The notes beneath the pieces were generated by a model, which was not told where the DNA came from, did no database searches, and saw only the letters and a program-made list of their open reading frames with translations. Both the position numbers and the translations under genes were made by a program. 64,000 nt of DNA from Diprion similis (lineage: Eukaryota > Arthropoda > Insecta > Hymenoptera > Diprionidae), in the NCBI RefSeq assembly GCF_021155765.1, contig NC_060111.1, forward strand, positions 2,017,001 through 2,081,000, written 5' to 3'. Shown in pieces: positions 1-12,200 of the stretch. Each line of letters opens with the position of its first letter. The stretch's first letter is position 1.

Positions 1-1509
1 TCGCTGTGCAAACAGTGAGCAGTGAAGTGCACGGGATGAACTCGATACGTATCATTTTCCGTAAAAAATCGAGGATAATTTCTACGCGAAGTATTCCGAT
101 GATCCTGATTCCCTAATACGAAATGCATTAGTTCAACGTGAATTGCATGCGCGTGTAGATTAGTTACCTACTTATTGCTGTTACAGTATTTCATTTAGCA
201 GTTTTAATGATCATGGGCATACCGTGGTTATCTGAGCGTGTGTGTAACGATGATATTTACACCTGTATTTTGGCATTAGGCAATTCCGCAGCTCAGATTG
301 TAAAAGCATATACCTTAGACATCCGCGCACATATGCATATATGTACATATTTGTATATATATATGTGCACCATGTTGTGTGATAAAGATTAGATAATGGT
401 TGCTATTTGCATAAGTATTCGACCACATACGTGCCATGCACTACACTTTGGGTTTACTCTTCGTTATTATGCAAACAATCACTTTATACCTACACCCTGC
501 ATATTACTATGTATGTATAGACGCGTGCAATAGTTGATATGCCAATAATCTGGCTAAGCCAACGGCGTTAAACGCGAGAGAGCTAAGAATAAATTTTTCT
601 TATCTAACTAGAGGGAAAAATATGTTTGTTTTTTTGGCACTCTAATTGTCGAATTTCAATGTACATACCTGTACTATACAACTTGTGATTTTCTGTTCTG
701 TTCGAAAGATTTTACGCGCTGAAATCACTTTACGCGCAGCTATACAATCCTTGAAGGCGAAGAGAATATGAATACTTGAAATATGCGTTACTTCGTGTGT
801 TTATTGGTGTTTTTGTTTTGAGTCAATCCTCCAGAAATAGCATCAATTTACATACGAAAATTTGTGTGTACGCGAATGAACGTATCGTACAGACGTGTAA
901 TTGCAAGGTTATCAATACGCGCAAAAATTCGAAGTATGGATTCGACTCGCGACTGGTCGTTATAGAATCATCGTTTTTTCAAGTGCTTGTGGCTGTACTA
1001 TCATTTTATAAATAAATAGATATACGACATGCTATTCGGTCATTCTTCACACAATTTTCGCCGCTCTATGAATTACCAGCATATCTTATCTCCCGCATAA
1101 AGTGTTTAAACTTGATTCCGTAAATTTTAACTTTTAATCGGATCAAAAATTGTCCGTATATGATCGTTGAAATTATATCGCTTTCGAATAGACAATTTTG
1201 AAAACGTATTCAGATCACTATTCTTTAAAGAGTATTGCTTAGAAACGAAAACACAAACAAGTATACAGGTGCATGTATTCACCATATTACAAAAGTTATC
1301 GATTGCTTATAATTTGAAAGGTCAATATTTGGCTGTCGGTCGTTACGTTGAAGTAACTAAATGTTGAACAGCAACCACCGCCAACAATAATTGCGTATCC
1401 AGTCCGTCGAGAAAATTTAACCAGAATCTCATCGCATGATCCATGAAAATATCACGACTAAACACGAGCGTTCAAACGAAAGAATAAAACTATAGTGGTA
1501 ATACTGATA
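1..1509. other. Upstream flank of the halfway-like gene, no gene recognised
   Basis: AT-rich sequence with short TA-rich tracts (about 336-362). The open frames here are short and have no recognisable composition or family. It probably holds the promoter and 5' UTR of the gene that starts at 1510, but I see no convincing TATA or initiator element that fixes a start site. Confidence 0.5.
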
Positions 1510-4500
1510 ATGGAAAATGAAAAACTCCCTTCGATTTCCAGGGCGTTTCTCGCGGTGCTTTTCTTGACGATGGGCTCATCCTTTGGCCAACATCCGTGTT
1601 CTACTAATTATTCCGATCCCGACGATTGGCTGACGGATCATTGCGAGTCGAAGCCTTCAACGTTCCACTTGATCTGTTCCGGCGGTCTTAGCGACGAATG
1701 GAAGAGCGGGTAAGAAAGAATGAAGATGAATTATCCCGCAGCCCCAAAGTGTCTCACAGCTTTCTAAAAATCCCTTTTTCCCCGCAACGTGATGGCCGCA
1801 GATCGAACAGCGTTTATTTTCTGACGCTGTGCGGATGGCCGGAAGAGAGTCTCGACCCTGAGGATCTACTGAGCAAGTTTCCCGCCCTCCGGAACCTGTC
1901 GATCATCGACAGCAACATGACCTACCTCGTGTCCGGCTTTCCCGGCACCGCGACGGACCTGGAAGTGAGTGCAGGATGAATTTAGTCCAGCTTAGAGTAT
2001 CGAAAACTCGTAGGTATATCCGAAGGACTTCCGGTCTTGTCGTCCGTCGATCGCGCCTCATTTCATTCTGATCAAATCGGCATTGAAAAATGTTTCTCAG
2101 GTAGTCACGTTCAGCGGTACAAGTCTTGAAGAGCTGCCCAGAGCCGCGTTCTCAAACTTGCAGTCCCTTCGGTTTCTCGACCTCAGACACAACGCCCTGA
2201 AATTCGTGGATCCGACCGCGATTGAAGGCCCGTCTCTGCAGTACGTTTACTTGTCTGGTGAGCCGTTAAAAACCGCACGTTAGGTATAAAATTGGAACGG
2301 AAATATGGCGGGGTGAGATTTGTCGGTAAAATAACGCGCTACTTCAAATAGCAGGCCATATTTAATTTTAAAAGATTTTTTTCGCCGTATTTTTTGCGGT
2401 ACATTGATTCATTGCGAAACAACTAAGACGTCACAGCTTGCGCTGAGTTTTCGGTACATCCCTGTCCGCGTAATTGACCGAAAACAATTTGCCGACAGCT
2501 CAGTTTCTCGCCGCCATATTGTTTAGCTGCGCCCCACGCAAGTTCGTTCCAAATTGTAGTGATAAAATTTTTCGGCGAACCAAATTCGACGAATTACAGG
2601 AAACCCATTCAACTGCGCTTCCGAGATGATCTGGATACTAAACTCGAACAACGAATCCGTCGCCAGCCGGGTCGTCGACAGGGACAAATTGCGGTGCGCG
2701 TTGGCGTCGAAAACCAATCATTTTCTGGTACAGATGATGGAAATAACTGCGGTAAGTCTAACGAACGGATTGTGACGATACCGAGTCGAACGAGAGTCGA
2801 CAGCGAATCTAACGAGTGCAATGCGCGATAAAAATTCATCCCCGATATACAGGAAGTCGCCGATCAGTGCCAGAAGACGGTCTGCAGCTGCGATCTGACC
2901 TACGTTGCATCGACAATGACCGGGTCGTCGAATGGCAAGCAATTATTGTCCTTCGTCACGGTGAACTGTAGTTCGAAAGGCCTTACGGAGCTTCCAGAAT
3001 TCCTACCGCAAAATACGACCACCCTTTATCTGGCGAACAACAAGGTTGGATAGTTTCTAGTTGGATCTGTTTATGTGTACGAATCGACGGCGGGAAAATT
3101 AGCTGGGAGATCCTAAAAGGCGCTCAATTATCGTCTCGCGATGTGTAAATTTACTTAGAAGAATGAAAAAAATACGAATCATTTTTGTTTTCTTGCATCA
3201 ATGTTACGCTTATCGATGCACAGGGAGTTGAATTTATTCACCCGTATGAATTATTGCCTCGAAATTCCTACTCATCGAGTTATAAGAACGTGGAGTAAAG
3301 CTAAGATGATGAACTTTCGACAATGTTTGGGTTTGATGATCAGGGGTCTTAGAGATTTGAGATTTTACTACTGCTTTTGTTTTTTTCTCTTCCTTTTTTT
3401 CTGTTGTTGTTTCCAAAGAGAAGAGGAACAAGTCGGTTACGTATTGACTGCAATAATTCAGTAGTAGTGTTTACCTCGCGTGTTTACAGAAGAAAATCCA
3501 AGCTCCTCTACATCATATCGTCGAGTATTTATTACAAGCACCATTTTTCAGGGGCGTTATAGAGCAGCGAATTATCATCCTCGCGTGTCTGGTTTGTATT
3601 TCGGGATTTTTTACGATGTGTCGAAGAGCGCGTTTTAGACAGATTTAAACGTTTTGCCCGATTTTCATTCGCCGTGACGTGCAAGCACGCGATAATTTCT
3701 CCAGCGATCATTTCGCGTTATATCTTACCAGAAATAACCGCAATCGATAATTCGATCAAGATTTTATTCACTCACTAACTTATCCTGTATAATAAAGAGC
3801 CAATAAAAAATTGATAGAATCAGGCTCGCAGAATTCTATTTCTGGAAAAGAATTATGTGCGGTCTAAAAATTGGCAAACGTTCAATTCCGAAAGCCGTTA
3901 AATTACGTTAAGAATCTTGCTTCGAATTGCATAAGTTTGCAGCTTAGAATCGATGGGAAATTTCGCAGATCTGTTTAAATATTTGACTCTTGAAAATTTC
4001 GAATTCGCTGATTCTCTGCTATTTCGAGTGCAGATTCGCGACTTGACTCCGCTGACGAAGAACCCTGTCTACCGTAAAGTCATCGATCTATACCTGGACA
4101 ACAACGAGGTGGAATCAATAGCGATTCTCGAGGGTTCCGACTGGCTCGATCACTTCCGGGCATTTAGTCTACGAGGGAATCGACTGAGCTACGTTTGTAT
4201 CCAAGAGTGAATGCAGTTTCGTTGTCAGCACGCCTTCGATTCACGCTTTCCAAACGCCAGGAAGTACAAATTTGTCGATTTCAGGTTCCGCCGTACGTGA
4301 TCGAGAATGCTCTTCAGCAAAACGACCACCCGGTAGCTATTTTGCTGGGAAAAAATCCGTGGCGATGTGACTGTCATTTCACCCCTGGATTTCAGGTGAG
4401 TCGATCATTATTTTCTCACGTAAATTGTCAGTCGAACGCGGAGAATTTCGGATGTAATTATCGGTTCGGAATTCGTCAGGTACTCCTGAGAAGCCATACT

Positions 4501-5663
4501 GGCCTTTTTAAGGATGTGGAAAACGTGACTTGCGCGGAGGTTCAGGACGACGAAAATTCTGGCAAACAGGTGAGACGATCGGGGCGAGGGCGTTGAATCA
4601 ATGAGAAATTTTTCGTATTGATCCTATCGTAGCGTGCCGTTTGTCATACTCAACGTACGGATTGAATTTTGCGCAAACATGTATATACGAGGGTGGTTCA
4701 TTTTTTTACTTTCTTCTTTTTTTTTAAGGTGCTACTCGAAAAATATATGACAAATATTGAAAAAACAAATTGTCGTAAAACCTGGAAGAGGTAGGAAAAT
4801 ATTTAGAGGTCACTATCAATTATTGTGATATTTTTTATTTATTTTTATGTGTACACCTTACGGACTTATATACCTACATAAATACATACACAGTTAATTT
4901 TTTTCGTATCGTGGTTCAGTTTATCGTTCACCAATCAACAGCAAACTACGCTTAACAATTCCGCGGTTAGCTGTTCTCGTCTTTTATCCGAAAGATCAAT
5001 CGTCTCGTAGAAATTTGGATAACAATTTTTGTTACCGAATTTGTAACTTGTAATGTACCTGTTCTGTTTTCAGTACTGATTTTTATGAACAATGATTAAT
5101 TGGAACACGATACAAAAAAATAACGACATATACATGTATATATAAAAGTCCGTGAGGTGTGGACATGAAAATAAATAAACATATTACAATAATTGAAAAA
5201 ACATGTTGTCGCTTTTGTGATCGTCGCGATACAATACTTGCATCGAAGAGATTAACACTGCTGGAATAAAGCTCTCATATCCAATCTGTAGCGCGTGTTT
5301 CTTCGCATATGTTTCTCATCCCGCTGTTAAGAGCGTTAACTGCTTATTCTCCATATTATTGTTGCAATCTGCATAGTTGATCGCAATACGGCCTCGAAGG
5401 ATTAATTCGTCACAATCATATATTGCGTTTCGCATGTCCATCAAATGTCCGTTTGATAAGATTTAACCCATATTTGGCAGATAAGCCTCCTTAGCCGGAC
5501 CGCGATTTGCACCCCACCAGACCAGCATTGGATTCAGCCTCTGGACATCTTGAACGTAGTCCTGGCGTCGCTGATTTTCTTCGTCCTTGGCAAGCTGCTC
5601 TACGACTACTGGACCTTCAAGAAGACCGGCAAACTGCCGTGGATCGTAGCCAAGATGCCTTGA
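1510..5663 (+). CDS. hfw: Leucine-rich-repeat membrane protein, halfway/singed wings 2-like
   Basis: Nine coding exons: 1510-1709, 1802-1964, 2101-2257, 2600-2751, 2853-3044, 4034-4192, 4285-4395, 4480-4569, 5481-5663; 468 residues. A hydrophobic signal peptide occupies about residues 8-26. A first LRR block (about 85-175) ends in a cap with GNPFNC. A Cys-rich segment (CQKTVCSCDL) and a second LRR block follow, closed by a second cap with NPWRCDC. The last exon adds one membrane helix (about 429-451) and a short basic tail ending WIVAKMP. The architecture suggests an extracellular LRR ectodomain anchored by a single pass. In Drosophila, halfway/swi2 is linked to metamorphosis. I assign the family from the double LRR-cap layout and tail, from memory, so the name is moderate while the gene model is firm. 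The ATG at 1510 is preferred over an upstream in-frame GTG at 1495. Confidence 0.75.
4817..5195. repeat. MITE-like inverted repeat in the last intron of the halfway-like gene
   Basis: The left arm (4817 to about 4920) and the reverse complement of the right arm (about 5095-5195) match along most of about 100 bases with small gaps. Both share the outer CAATTATTG and an internal block around CGGACTT. About 170 bases of unlike sequence lie between. No open frame is present, so any mobile element would be non-autonomous. I did not find a clear target-site duplication or identify a superfamily. Confidence 0.6.
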
Positions 5664-5715
5664 AGGTCGATTAATTGATTCGTACTTGTACAATACACGC
5701 TGTACGTATTTTGTA

Positions 5716-5721
5716 AATAAA
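5716..5721 (+). terminator. Poly(A) signal AATAAA of the halfway-like gene
   Basis: Canonical AATAAA 53 bases after the stop codon at 5661-5663, followed by a T-rich stretch. The convergent gene's stop lies at 5889-5891, so the two transcripts probably meet or overlap here. Confidence 0.7.
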
Positions 5722-5888
5722 ATGTTCTCAGTTTTTCTAAGATTTGTAAAAGGTTTTTGCGGTCATTTGTATCGAATCCAGGCTTACTAATGAGACTACA
5801 TAATCGACTTGATCATTTTCACACAGAGTTATAAACTTTCAAAATGTCCAAATACGCGAAATCCACCAAAAAGACTGGGAATGCCGGG

Positions 5889-8327
5889 TCATGAATTTGC
5901 AGGACTGCTGTTATGGTCGTTCAAGTAGCTCCGCAGCACCTGGTCAGCGGCTAACTTTTTCGCGCCGGAAACCCTGATGCCGACACCTGCGAGGTTCAAT
6001 ATTGAAGTCAGGATGGATGGTTACACGGTTTCCCGGAGATGATTGTAGGGGGAAAAACGCGCCCCGAGTTTTCTATAAATCAATGAAACAACAAACCCGA
6101 CTTTGAGTAACCCAACGCGTCGCACTTGATGGTGTATCGACTTCCAACCACGTTCGAAGACTCCTGCAACGAGTGGTAAACTGGTTCCGGGGCGTCGAGT
6201 TGCATGCAGATCTTGTAGAGTTTCATGATCGGCGTCTCGTGGCCGCTCCTCGTGTTCAGGCCCAATATCTCCTCGATCCTGGACACCATGCTCTGTCACG
6301 CGAGGCGAAAAAGCTGGGTACCAATACTGACGATGAGAGGTACTCACTGTTTCCTTGAGAACGGCGTCAGCTCTCCGATGTTTTCCCCGTCGATTTGCCG
6401 GCTCGCAAGAGCGAGCAGGGTCTTAACCGCTGCCGAAGTCTTCGCCGATTTTCGCGAGTCGCTGCAGGCGTCGACTGGAAATTGCGAACAGCTAAGTCCG
6501 GGTTACGTGGTAGACAAGGCTCGATTCTCACTCACATGTAAATCCCCCAAAGCAGCACTTCACTTTCACATTTTTGCTGTAGCTGTAGCTTGGACTCAGG
6601 TTTTTGTACTCGACTGAAAGACCGCAAAGCTTCGAGTACTCATCGAGGATCTCGATCGGCGAACGAGGCGTCGCGACGCCGTCGTCTCCGTTGCCCTAAA
6701 GATTACAAGAATGTTTGCGGAGAAAAGTGATGTTACAGTATAATCTTGGCGGATGGGTTTTCCTTTGCATACCTGGACTTCACCTTCTACTTTGCCCTGT
6801 TCCTTCTTCATGGATTCACCTACGACCTCTCCCTTCTCCATGATCTCGTCGACGCTGGCGGATCGATCGGCTGCGAGATCGTGCTGTTCCTTCTGGTTTT
6901 TTGAGGTGGCTGTGTGAAAGGGTCTTTTTACAAGGGTATTCGCATTTTTGGAACCCAAAATGGTACCGCGTTACCACCGCGACGACGCCCTTTACCTTCT
7001 ACGTGAGGAACCGCGTCTCGCAACTTCTGCGTTTCCTCCACCATCCGCGTCGTGTCGACGACCTTGGAAGCGGTGGCGATGGTTCCAGCGAATCTCTGCA
7101 TCATCTCATCTCTCTTTCCCAGAAGATTGAGCTTCGTTATCTGCTGCATTGGTCCACTTTTGAGCGAGCTTAGTCTCCGCGCGTGCTCGCTTACCGTGTC
7201 CTCTAAAACGGTGAATCAAAGAATCCACAAATCATGTCTCAACGACCGGGAATTTATTTTCCCTGGTCATTTATGTCGATTTTCGTTCACTTAGCTTCTT
7301 GGATCATTCTAATCAAACTAACCCTTTGCATTTACAGCGGCACCCACTGGTGGCGAACATTCCTTGGAACCTGCAGACTGACCAAAGCTTTTAGCCGTTA
7401 TTTTAGTCATCTTAGTCTCTCCGACGACTTTTCCCCAGGCCTCAAGACTCGATGTTTTTTCCACTTCCGCAGCCGAACCATTTGACGACCGATCGACTCG
7501 TGGAACCTTTGAAGACACTGGAATCGCCTGGCGTGAGACAGATTCTGGAACACTTTGACGGGACTTTTGATTCCGCACAAAGCTCGCCCCGGACGATACG
7601 AAGGATTTCAAACTGCTCTTCGCCTCCCAGTCCGGGTCGGGGTTTATCGAATTAGACTCGTAGATAGAAGACGAGCTCGCCCCAGGAGTCGAGGCTTCTT
7701 CCTCCTCCGTTTGTGCACAATTTTCCAGCCCCTGCTGCGAGATCGAATCGCCTGCTTGTGCCTCAGGCATGATTTCGGGAATCTGTGGATATCACGTGCA
7801 GGACTCTGCATCGAGGAGAATGCAGTTAGGCGGTATCGTTTTATCAGTTACAACTCACTGCGGAATCCGAGTTAGAACATTGCTCCGAGAGTATTGAGAC
7901 CTCGGTAGACTTCTCAACTTCGCATTGAGCCATCAGATCATCCTGAGAGTCGGCGATTTGAAAGGAACTCGATCTCTCTGTGAAAACGGGGGGCAACGAT
8001 ATGTCGTGTGATTGAGTATAATAATATAACGGCCAGCTTCGGATCGATTCTATACCTTTCTCTTTGATAGGGAAGTTTTTTTTATCTTTTTTTTTTTTTT
8101 TAAGGAAATTTACCCAAGGCGTGAGTGTAGGGCGACCTCAGCTGCTGCAGAAGACCCTCAGCTCGTTCTATAACGTTTTCCATTTCGCATAGAAGGGGAG
8201 CGGCGTTTGGGTACCGTTTTAAAATTATGTCCCATGTAACCTCGGCGTCCTCTTCGCCCAGGAGTGACTTAGGTGGTGGAAGTTTTTGGTAAGTTGATGC
8301 ATCGCGGGTTTCCTTCACCTCCGACAT
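5889..8327 (-). CDS. Protein with two C-terminal dsRNA-binding domains, family unnamed
   Basis: Nine coding exons on the minus strand: 8114-8327, 7859-7977, 7323-7782, 6996-7202, 6773-6909, 6536-6695, 6348-6474, 6097-6290, 5889-5986; 571 residues. The N-terminus (about 25-65) has a helical stretch with TWDIILKRYPN and LLCEMENVIERAEGLL. Residues 70-265 are Ser/Glu-rich and look disordered, and 266-378 are charged and helical. Two dsRBM-like folds follow. The first (about 391-458) opens SPIEILDEYSKL and ends in a basic helix with SRKSAKTSAAV. The second (about 494-562) opens TPIMKLYKIC, has PEPVYHSL in the strand region, and ends GAKKLAADQVL. The layout differs from Loquacious, R2D2, Staufen or ADAR as I know them; no catalytic domain is seen. 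The exon 7/8 join uses the second AG of an AGAG acceptor. It sits tail to tail with the halfway-like gene. Confidence 0.82.
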
Positions 8328-9290
8328 TCGAGACGCGACTGATCCTGATCGGCGATGGGCGATTCTATCAATCCCAAATCAGCACTGCTGGGATTCGTTC
8401 ACATTTTTATACTTCCGTCAAAATGTCAGTAATAAAATTGTGATCACCTCTGTCTGTTTCGACGGTGAGAAAACAAAGCCGTTGCATGGTTTCTTGATCT
8501 CGCCGTAAATTTATCACTCCCACTCGAAACACGCTCAGTACATACTCAGGTTTCGATTAACGCCGTAGCTATTCGTAGTCTGAGTTCTGTCTTGCTCCAG
8601 ATTATAAAGATATGGTCATTTGGGCACAAAATATTTCCTTTCATCTCACAAGGCGTCTATGGAAATATGATGAGCCACTGATCTCTATTAATTATATTAT
8701 TACCCAAAATGGCGTTTGTTCTTCGAATTGCATTTCGTATATTCTGATCAAAAATTAAAAAATTATCAACCTTACTATCGCCTCAAACAATCGCGAATGT
8801 AAAAAAGAATAAAGTGAATTTGTTCGGATTAAAGAATAGAGTCGAAACACCATTCCGAGATGAATAAATTTTTGCCCAAAAATCGTTGGTTTCTTTCGAG
8901 TCATGTTCCGTTAGTTGCTCGTCTATTGCAACAGAGACATTCGTAACGAAGGTGGTTCTTGTCCATTAATAAATCCCATAGCTCTTAAACATACTATCTA
9001 AATAAAGCTTGCTCAATCTTTGGTCTTCTACATTACATGGTTTTTACATATAAAAGATACAATATTACACGGAATCAAACAGTTTGTCTGACATTTACAA
9101 ACTAGGCTTATGATTTATTAAAATTCACTGCACATCGGGTACCATTTTTAACATGAGTACAAAAGTGTTAGTAAATAAAATGCATGTTCCACAGGTTAAT
9201 ACACGATCTTTATCTTGTGAAGAATGCACACAAGTGCGTCGAATGTATGCAACTTTGTTTGAGACGCTCTTCTTTTGTACATGCATACAT
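8328..9290. other. caz 3' UTR and upstream region of the dsRNA-binding-domain gene
   Basis: Both neighbours are on the minus strand. The right part is caz 3' UTR, with a poly(A) signal at 9114-9119. The left part should hold the promoter and 5' UTR of the gene starting at 8327. I see no coding frame with family resemblance. Confidence 0.55.
9114..9119 (-). terminator. Poly(A) signal AATAAA of caz
   Basis: TTTATT on the plus strand reads AATAAA on the caz strand, about 170 bases beyond the stop codon at 9291-9293. Confidence 0.55.
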
Positions 9291-12200
9291 CTAATACGGA
9301 CGTTGACGATCTCTATCTCTGTCCCCACGACTGAAAGAACACAAGAAATTTGCCTTTAATCCAAAATTAACGTTTATCATTGAACTGCATAATTCTGAAG
9401 AGCGTCAAATTTTGCAATCAAAATAGATCGCACAGCAGTTAGAAAATTTCGTTTGTACTAACCCGCCGGAACCTCGCATTGGTCCCCCTCGGCCTCCACG
9501 TCCACCACCCCTGTCTCCCCGGAAACCTCCACCTCGACCGCCCCTGTCTCCGCCGCGGCCTCCTCTATCTCCTCCTCGAAAGCCACCGCCGCCACGACCT
9601 CCACGGTCACCACCCCCGCGACCACCACCCCCACCAGCGCCCTCAGGCTTCGAACTTTTGCACAAGTTGCATTGATCACGCCAAGCGAAATTTGTATTTC
9701 CGCAATCCGGATTGGGACACCTGTAAAAATTACATTTGACGTATTTTGCGAAATTTCCAAGAACAACTGCCAGTTTTTGCCAGAATTCCCGGTACCAATT
9801 ATTTGAATTCTTTTTCATAATTGACATACCTCCAATCTCCTCCCCGGCCTCCACCATCACGCCGATCATCACCACCTCCACGCGAATGGTCGTCTCTGTC
9901 ACCTCCTCCCCCACGGCTGCCAAAACCACCTCCACGGCCTCGACCTCCTCCTCGACCTCCGCCACCGCCCATACCTCCGCCACTTCCTCCACGACCACCT
10001 TGCCAATTACTTTTGTGCTGTGCGATTTGCACCTTTATGGTAAAACCCTTGAACTCTTTGCCGTCAAACCAATCTATTGCTGAGCGAGCGGCATTCTGAT
10101 CGTCGTATGTCACTGTTGCCTCACCCTTTGGTTTACCTGTATTTTTGTCTTTATACATCCAGATCTTTGGCTTTCCAGTTCGTTTATCGTTCTACAAAAA
10201 TGTCAATTACAAATTCAAAGATTAGTTAATAATGGTATTGAAGGTCTAACGTTTCAAGAGAATGATAAAACAAATTATCTACACTATAAATTTAGTTATG
10301 AATACTGAACAAACCTTGATAATTCCGATTGCACCAAAGTGTTCGCATATTTCATCTTCCGTCACGGTAGGATCCATCCCAGAAACAAATATTGTGTCTT
10401 CTTGAACAACCATCCCCTCGCCGCCACTGCCGCGATCACCATAGCCCCCTGCAACACATCCAATATTAGTCACTGATCTTCAAACTCAAAAACCCTAACT
10501 GAATTGCCAACGCATCAACTACCCCTAGTCCAATCCCTAGTTCTAGTAAGCTAATTCAAACTGCAATCCTAGGATGTAAAACTTGTACGAATAAAATGCT
10601 GCTTCACTGTGTATTGCCTTATGACATTAAAAATAGTTTGCCTGATGAAAAAAGAGGAAGACAACTAAAGCAACTTTGATTTATTTACAATAAGTATTAT
10701 TTGTCATGTAGTACTGCTGTGTAGTACTAATGATGAAACGAGAGCAAACAGTTGTCACAGGGGCAAATACGTTCGTAACTTTTAAAATGCTGTTTCTCAA
10801 TTTTTACCCAATGTCGAACCCTAATATTTTCATTTCTGTTCTCACTTTACTCTCATTTGTTATCTAACACATCCATGTCGTTTAAACAGTCAATACTTGT
10901 TCCCATGTAGTAATTTGAGCATACCAATTAATTTATACATTATTTATATTTGAGTTATTAGCTAATCTAATTAGTGGTCGACAATCCATTACAAATTGGT
11001 AATTTGACGCCAATTTTTAAACATCTTATCAAAAGAACTGACCCTACAATTGATAAATATAAAAAATCATGTCCCCTTCCTTAAGTATACTTGTAACTTA
11101 TATTAAAGTGAAGATCTTGCATTTTATAAAATGCACAAGCATATTTTGTTCATCACCTGATACATCGAGGTATTTTAAAATGACGTATATTATTTAAAAT
11201 TACTCCAAAGAAAACTGCATTGGTAATATAGGAATTCAATACCAATACATTATTAACCATAGACTGCTTCTTACACATTGTAAATGAAGACCTGAGAAGC
11301 GTCGCTTCAAACACCTATACCATAGATATTAACGAAAAACGTAATTCACCACATTTTACAAGCTGATATTTAAATTTTTTTAATTCACGCCTCTAAATAC
11401 GTCGTCAAAATTTTGCTTACAATCACGCAATAATCTAGCATGAATGACAATACTCAATAAAGTACAAATATTAACACAAGGTTGCAGATCTTTATACAAA
11501 AGGGCTGCGACATTATTTCAACCCTTCTAACATCCCTGAGGTCGATGAATATATCAATCAATTCATTTTAGTGAGGCATCATAGTCACATTATCAATCGC
11601 TAGTTTGTTATGGCTAATGACTTCACCAGTTGACATACAATTATCAAGTAAACGCTTGTTGTTCAGACTTGTGCGTTGTATTATTGTCTGATTTACCATG
11701 AGGAAAATATTCTGGATTAAAATTAATTATAATAAACCATTGGTTGGAAGAATTGGAAAAAGAACGAACTAAAATTTCACTCAATAAAGAGTAGGTATGC
11801 TGATTAAAACTTAGCACAGTTATACTTATGATTTAAAAAACAGCTTATAACAAAGAGCAATATAGAAATTAGTATAGTGCACTTCGTAACTCAACTTGGA
11901 GGCTGTTCTGGTTCATTTTTCATTCATGCCTAGCCACACGCACATGGATAATTGATAATTGATTCAAATTCTACCGCATTGAATCAACCGAACCATAAAT
12001 GTACCACAATAATAATTTATGAACACCTCAAATGATGAAAGAAATTGCATCGCATGTTATTATTTAACGCATTGTAGTATGGATAGGTTGTCACGACAGA
12101 TGTCAGCGGATTATAATTATTATCAGTATAAGTTTAAGGTGATTCCGATGATAACATAGAAAACAAAAAGAGCGGAAGTACAAATTAGTACTGACAGTTT

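Noticed and set aside
5463..5693. Minus-strand 76-codon frame at the halfway-like 3' end
   Set aside because: The opposite strand encodes the terminal transmembrane exon, continuous in frame with exon 8.
9405..9998. Long minus-strand frame of 197 codons and plus-strand Pro/Arg frames opposite caz
   Set aside because: Shadows of the Gly/Arg-rich caz coding exons and read-through into its introns.
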